A stretch of DNA of 64,000 nt from Rhizobium lentis. GTDB taxonomy: Bacteria; Pseudomonadota; Alphaproteobacteria; Rhizobiales; Rhizobiaceae. Below the pieces are notes generated by a model. It saw only the letters and a list, made by a program, of their open reading frames with translations. It did not search any database and was not told the DNA's origin. The first letter of the stretch is position 1; every line of letters starts with the position of its first letter. Position numbers and translations under genes: made by a program. The stretch spans positions 372,001 through 436,000 of the forward strand of contig NZ_JACHBD010000004.1 of the NCBI RefSeq assembly GCF_014200175.1, read 5' to 3'. This document shows, one piece after another, positions 61,308-64,000 of the stretch.

Positions 61308-61622
61308 CTAGTGAACCGTCCTCGACGGCTTTTCCGGGCGGGAAATGTTATGCAGCGTCGCCATGAGCTTTTCGAACTCGTTCAGAACCCGATTGAACTC
61401 TGCGTCCTGCATGGTGACGATTTCCGATATCGTCGAGGACACCGATGCAATAAGCCTGTCGATCCATACACAGCGATCGGCCGGTACGTTTCCGAGAACC
61501 TCCCGACGCAGCGTCTTCAGCTCACGAAGGATGCGCATGATAAGGGCTCCCCGCTCCGCCCTGCTCAGGAACGGAAGCCTTGTCTGCGCCTGGTGGATTT
61601 CTGCTATCAGCGTCGTCGCCAT
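61308..61622 (-). CDS. Small hypothetical helical protein
   Basis: A 104-residue predicted all-helical cytoplasmic protein: ATTLIAEIHQAQTRLPFLSR, AERGALIMRILRELKTLRRE and ISEIVTMQDAEFNRVLNEFE. I cannot name a family. ATG 61622 is chosen because GGAGAGTGG lies just before it; an in-frame GTG is two codons upstream. It ends in a basic Pro-containing tail. It follows the BA14K-type gene on the same strand across 114 bases. Confidence 0.55.
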   Translation of the reverse strand: MATTLIAEIHQAQTRLPFLSRAERGALIMRILRELKTLRREVLGNVPADRCVWIDRLIASVSSTISEIVTMQDAEFNRVLNEFEKLMATLHNISRPEKPSRTVH

Positions 61623-61736
61623 CCCCACTCTCCGCCCTCAAATACAACCGGATATCACAACCGGTGCGATTACAACACGGACTTTAGTCTGGCCTGCCTG
61701 CTTGGCGCGATTTCGTACTCCCCGCCCCGGCCATGG

Positions 61737-62318
61737 TTAGTTGCTGGTCGCTATCAGATCCGACATGTCGCAGCTTCGCCGCGGTCCTTCCCAGGGTTGA
61801 TAGCTATTGTCTTCCGGCCGGTATGATCGATAGCGGGCGGCGCATCGGGCAGCTGCCTGCGCATTCACTTTCGTGCTGCCGCCTTCATCGCTTTCGGCGA
61901 TATTCTGCTGAAAAGGCGAAGAGCATTCGCGGGTCTCGCCGCTATAGGATCGGTAACTATTGGTCGCCGGATTGAAGGAGCGGTAACGCTGCGCACACCA
62001 AGCGAGATGCTGGAGGGACAATTCCGGCCGCGGCGTCTGCGGTTCGCTCGACGGGGGAGCGGGCTGCGCAGTCGTTGTCGACGCCACGTTCGCCGGCGCT
62101 TCGGTGACGTAGCTGGAATAGAGCGGGGCAATCCGTTCATAGTGCTGTTGCCGAGGATCGATTTTCACCGGGCTCGCCGTCCATAGATCGCTCCCGGCCA
62201 ATTCAGGAAAAGCGTGCGGTTCGGGATTCGCCACGACGTGCGAAGCAACCGATGCCGCAGCCATACAGGCGCCAACCGAACTGACGATGCCGAAGGCGAC
62301 GGATGCAATGGCGTTCAT
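61737..62318 (-). CDS. BA14K-family membrane-anchored protein with two BA14K repeats
   Basis: A 193-residue protein. The N-terminal hydrophobic segment AIASVAFGIVSSVGACMAAA acts as signal or anchor. Residues about 100-130 (LQHLAWCAQRYRSFNPATNS, YSGETRECSSPF) and 150-185 (AAARCAARYRSYRPEDNSYQP, PRRSC) are two BA14K motifs with paired Cys, a family of small Rhizobiales proteins described as immunoreactive in Brucella. The N-terminal DLWTASPVKIDPRQQHYER stretch is shared with the 22322-22642 protein. GGAGGCGGGT precedes the ATG. It overlaps the small upstream gene by ATGA, so the two are coupled. Confidence 0.8.
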   Translation of the reverse strand: MNAIASVAFGIVSSVGACMAAASVASHVVANPEPHAFPELAGSDLWTASPVKIDPRQQHYERIAPLYSSYVTEAPANVASTTTAQPAPPSSEPQTPRPELSLQHLAWCAQRYRSFNPATNSYRSYSGETRECSSPFQQNIAESDEGGSTKVNAQAAARCAARYRSYRPEDNSYQPWEGPRRSCDMSDLIATSN

Positions 62319-62479
62319 TGACCCGCCTCCTGCTGTTGTGCCTGGGGAACCCAAACACGCGGACCGGCACTGCTGTGGCCGCCGGTGGCGACAAGTACGG
62401 CGAGAATGCCGGCGATTGCGAGCAGGATGGCGATCAGCGGCACGGCCAGGCCGGCGGATTTTTCTTCGGAATAGATCAT
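62315..62479 (-). CDS. Small single-pass membrane protein
   Basis: A 54-residue peptide: a short charged start (MIYSEEKSAG), a long hydrophobic helix (LAVPLIAILLAIAGILAVLVA) and a polar tail. GGAGAAGGACC precedes ATG 62479. Its stop overlaps the BA14K start (62315-62318, ATGA), so translation of the two is probably coupled. It may help the BA14K protein at the membrane, but nothing is known. No family recognised. Confidence 0.65.
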   Translation of the reverse strand: MIYSEEKSAGLAVPLIAILLAIAGILAVLVATGGHSSAGPRVWVPQAQQQEAGQ

Positions 62480-62531
62480 GGTCCTTCTCCTTGGTCCCGG
62501 CGGCACAAACTGCCGCGGGCACCGCGGCGCT

Positions 62532-63353
62532 CTACGCCGAGATGATGTAGACGATGGTGAACGAGGAGGGATCGACGATGACGATCCGCCCGTCCGCCAG
62601 GATGAAGAAACGATAGGCCTTGTACTGCGGCACGATCTCGACGATCCGCGGCGGCAGCGGTTCTAGCCTGATCTTCTTCGGAATGGTGGTACCAACCGAG
62701 ACCGTGAAATCGGTCTTCCGAACCGGCTCGACATGAACCTCCTTCACGACGCTGCGGATTTCCGTTTGCTGCTCGACCGAGATGTTCACATTGGTCGTGG
62801 TGTTCGTCTGGGTCTTGCTGCTGTCGACCGAGGTGTTGCTGTTCTCGACGTTCGCCTTGCTATTCGACTCGGTCGAACCGCCGGAGCCGGTCGATGTGCC
62901 GGCGTCCTTGCTACCGGCGGGCTTCTGGCTTTCAGTCGAAGGTTGGCCAGGATCGGTCGTCTTCGAGCTGTCCGAAGTTCCGCCGTAGCCTCCGCTCTGT
63001 GTCTTCGCATCCGACTGCGTCTTGGCGCCGGGCTCGGTCGCCTGGCCAGAGGATCTATCCGTTGTGGATCCAGAGGATGCACCCGCCGAGCGTCCGCCGG
63101 AGTTGGAAGGCTGTTGGTCAGTCGCTGTGCCCGGGGCAGTCGCTGTGCCCGGGTCAGCCGCCGTGCCCGTGCCGCCCGGCGCAGCGGCGCCCGCATCCGG
63201 CTGCTCAGTCGCAGCGCCGGCGGACTGGCCGCTTTGAGCGGCACCCTTCTTTGGGATGATCGGCGCATCCTGCGCCGAGGCGGCGACGAGGCCAACCGGC
63301 GAAACGCCGATCGAGAGTGCTGTCATCAGGACGGCAAATGTCTTGGTGTTCAT
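62532..63353 (-). CDS. DUF1236 protein with long low-complexity region
   Basis: A 273-residue exported protein. A signal peptide is clear (MNTKTFAVLMTALSIGVSPV up to ASAQ). Residues about 30-180 are low complexity, rich in Ser, Thr, Gly, Pro, Asp and Gln, with a PGTATx repeat. The C-terminal domain (SVEQQTEIRSVVKEVHVEPV, then ILADGRIVIVDPSSFTIVYI) is a DUF1236 module with a C-terminal beta-rich segment. A cell-surface or periplasmic location is likely; function unknown. The last 90 residues are the conserved part. It is the second of two DUF1236 genes in tandem on this strand. Confidence 0.82.
   Translation of the reverse strand: MNTKTFAVLMTALSIGVSPVGLVAASAQDAPIIPKKGAAQSGQSAGAATEQPDAGAAAPGGTGTAADPGTATAPGTATDQQPSNSGGRSAGASSGSTTDRSSGQATEPGAKTQSDAKTQSGGYGGTSDSSKTTDPGQPSTESQKPAGSKDAGTSTGSGGSTESNSKANVENSNTSVDSSKTQTNTTTNVNISVEQQTEIRSVVKEVHVEPVRKTDFTVSVGTTIPKKIRLEPLPPRIVEIVPQYKAYRFFILADGRIVIVDPSSFTIVYIISA
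63119..63172. repeat. 18-bp tandem repeat inside the DUF1236 gene
   Basis: Three 18-base units lie in a row: CAGTCGCTGTGCCCGGGG (63119-63136), a copy with one difference (63137-63154), and a diverged copy (63155-63172). On the coding strand they encode repeats of PGTATx. The unit is in frame, so copy number can change without frameshift. Confidence 0.75.
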
Positions 63354-63469
63354 AACAACGATCTCTCTGCTATTTTCGGCCGCACGACGACTCTGCCGTC
63401 CATCGTGCGGCTGGTTCTGAATGGTGATTTTCGGAAGCGAGGCGCGGCAGAGCCGCGTGTACGATCAGG

Positions 63470-63868
63470 TCACTTGATAACCTGGATCACCTTGCGAGAC
63501 GACGGTTCGACTATGACGCGCTCGTCATTGACCACCGCGTAAGCATATGTCGGGTCATCCGGGATCGGCGTCACGACGACCGTTTTCGGCAACGGCTGGC
63601 CGACGACAACTTTTTCCTTCACGACCACGCGCGTCGACGGTGCCGGAGCTTCGCGGACATAGGTGACAACCTTTTCCGGTGGCGGATCGATCGCGGTGCC
63701 GACAACTGCGCCGGCAACGCCGCCGATAGCAGCGCCGGCGGGACCACCGACAATCGCTCCTGTGACCGCGCCGCCCGCCGCCCCGTTGACGGTCGAGGAC
63801 TGGGCGAATGCGACGCCCGACATTAGTGACACGGCGGTTGCCGCGCCGGCAATAAGCTTCAAGAGCAT
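63470..63868 (-). CDS. DUF1236 protein with glycine-zipper N-terminus
   Basis: A 132-residue exported protein. A signal peptide (MLLKLIAGAATAVSLMSGVAFA) is followed by a Gly/Ala-rich segment (NGAAGGAVTGAIVGGPAGAA, a glycine-zipper) that may pass or line a membrane. The C-terminal part is a DUF1236-type domain (VVVKEKVVVGQPLPKTVVVT, YAYAVVNDERVIVEPSSRKV). AAGGAGG lies about 8 bases before ATG 63868. An EcfG-like promoter 49 bases upstream suggests general-stress expression. It is upstream of the larger DUF1236 gene with 116 bases between. Function unknown. Confidence 0.82.
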   Translation of the reverse strand: MLLKLIAGAATAVSLMSGVAFAQSSTVNGAAGGAVTGAIVGGPAGAAIGGVAGAVVGTAIDPPPEKVVTYVREAPAPSTRVVVKEKVVVGQPLPKTVVVTPIPDDPTYAYAVVNDERVIVEPSSRKVIQVIK

Positions 63869-63916
63869 ATTTTCCTCCTTCTGTTTCAACACGGTCTTCG
63901 CGACCGCTGGCAGACC

Positions 63917-63941
63917 AACTAGCTGCGCGCCAGGTCGTTCC
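63917..63941 (-). promoter_or_regulatory. EcfG (RpoE2)-type general stress promoter
   Basis: On the minus strand GGAAC (63941-63937), 17 bases, then GTT (63919-63917). It lies 49 bases before the DUF1236 start codon. It has the same form and position as the sites at 1368-1392 and 22773-22797. Confidence 0.6.
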
Positions 63942-64000
63942 AGCTTTCGGACCTCAGTCTGAGGGGGCCCGGCCCTAGGTCCGAACCCCATTTCAATAAT

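Overview
The window looks like a chromosomal segment of a Rhizobium-type alphaproteobacterium (R. leguminosarum / R. etli / R. phaseoli group). It is GC-rich and densely coded. The gene content fits: NasT-NasS nitrate regulation, a B12-dependent class II ribonucleotide reductase, DUF1236/BA14K/DUF6074 proteins typical of Rhizobiales, EcfG-type general-stress promoters and a RIME-like palindromic intergenic repeat. No phage, transposase, CRISPR or known defence system was seen. Species assignment is inference from remembered families, not from a search.

Layout. 1-6066: envelope and housekeeping genes (two convergent low-affinity iron permease-like membrane proteins, DUF6074, glycerate 2-kinase, epimerase, lytic transglycosylase, 1-Cys peroxiredoxin). 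6459-12410: a CUT2 sugar ABC importer with two permeases, divergent from a LacI regulator; a perfect 16-bp operator palindrome and a near-copy lie between them. 12494-21499: assimilatory nitrate cluster nasT-nasS, then transporter-nirB-nirD-nitrate reductase. Before the transporter are two NtrC-like sites, a sigma-54 promoter, and a leader RNA with ANTAR-type hairpins and a strong terminator. 21528-25021: HAD phosphatase, small secreted proteins, and a decayed ChrR/cyclopropane-synthase locus in which only the SDR gene is intact. 25261-28491: cysK, alanyl-tRNA editing protein, sseA and an acetyltransferase. 28570-32499: RIME-like repeat, DUF1203, alanine dehydrogenase with a divergent Lrp regulator, EamA transporter, PilZ protein.

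32828-44799: cpdB, LysR/azoreductase pair, TetR/SDR pair, diguanylate cyclase, HlyU, threonine ammonia-lyase, VanZ, an unlisted 43-codon membrane peptide, tRNA-Leu(UAA), CinA-N protein, universal stress protein and gpt. 45258-49236: NrdR-box pair and nrdJ. 49379-52873: patatin lipase, ClpP-like periplasmic protein, MEKHLA protein. 52929-59200: phenylalanine/tyrosine catabolism (maiA, fahA, hmgA, hppD, two Lrp regulators, phhA), covering phenylalanine to fumarate plus acetoacetate except the transaminase and the pterin recycling step. 59246-63868: envelope cluster, all on the minus strand (L,D-transpeptidase, HARP-like protein, BA14K, DUF1236 proteins).

The most informative non-coding signals are the layered control of the nitrate operon, three EcfG-like promoters with matching spacing to their start codons, the NrdR boxes, the sugar-operon operators, and the multiply frameshifted chrR remnant. 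I did not find a convincing entirely new multi-gene system. The best leads are the nitrate leader RNA, the decayed ChrR locus and the stress-regulated small envelope proteins.
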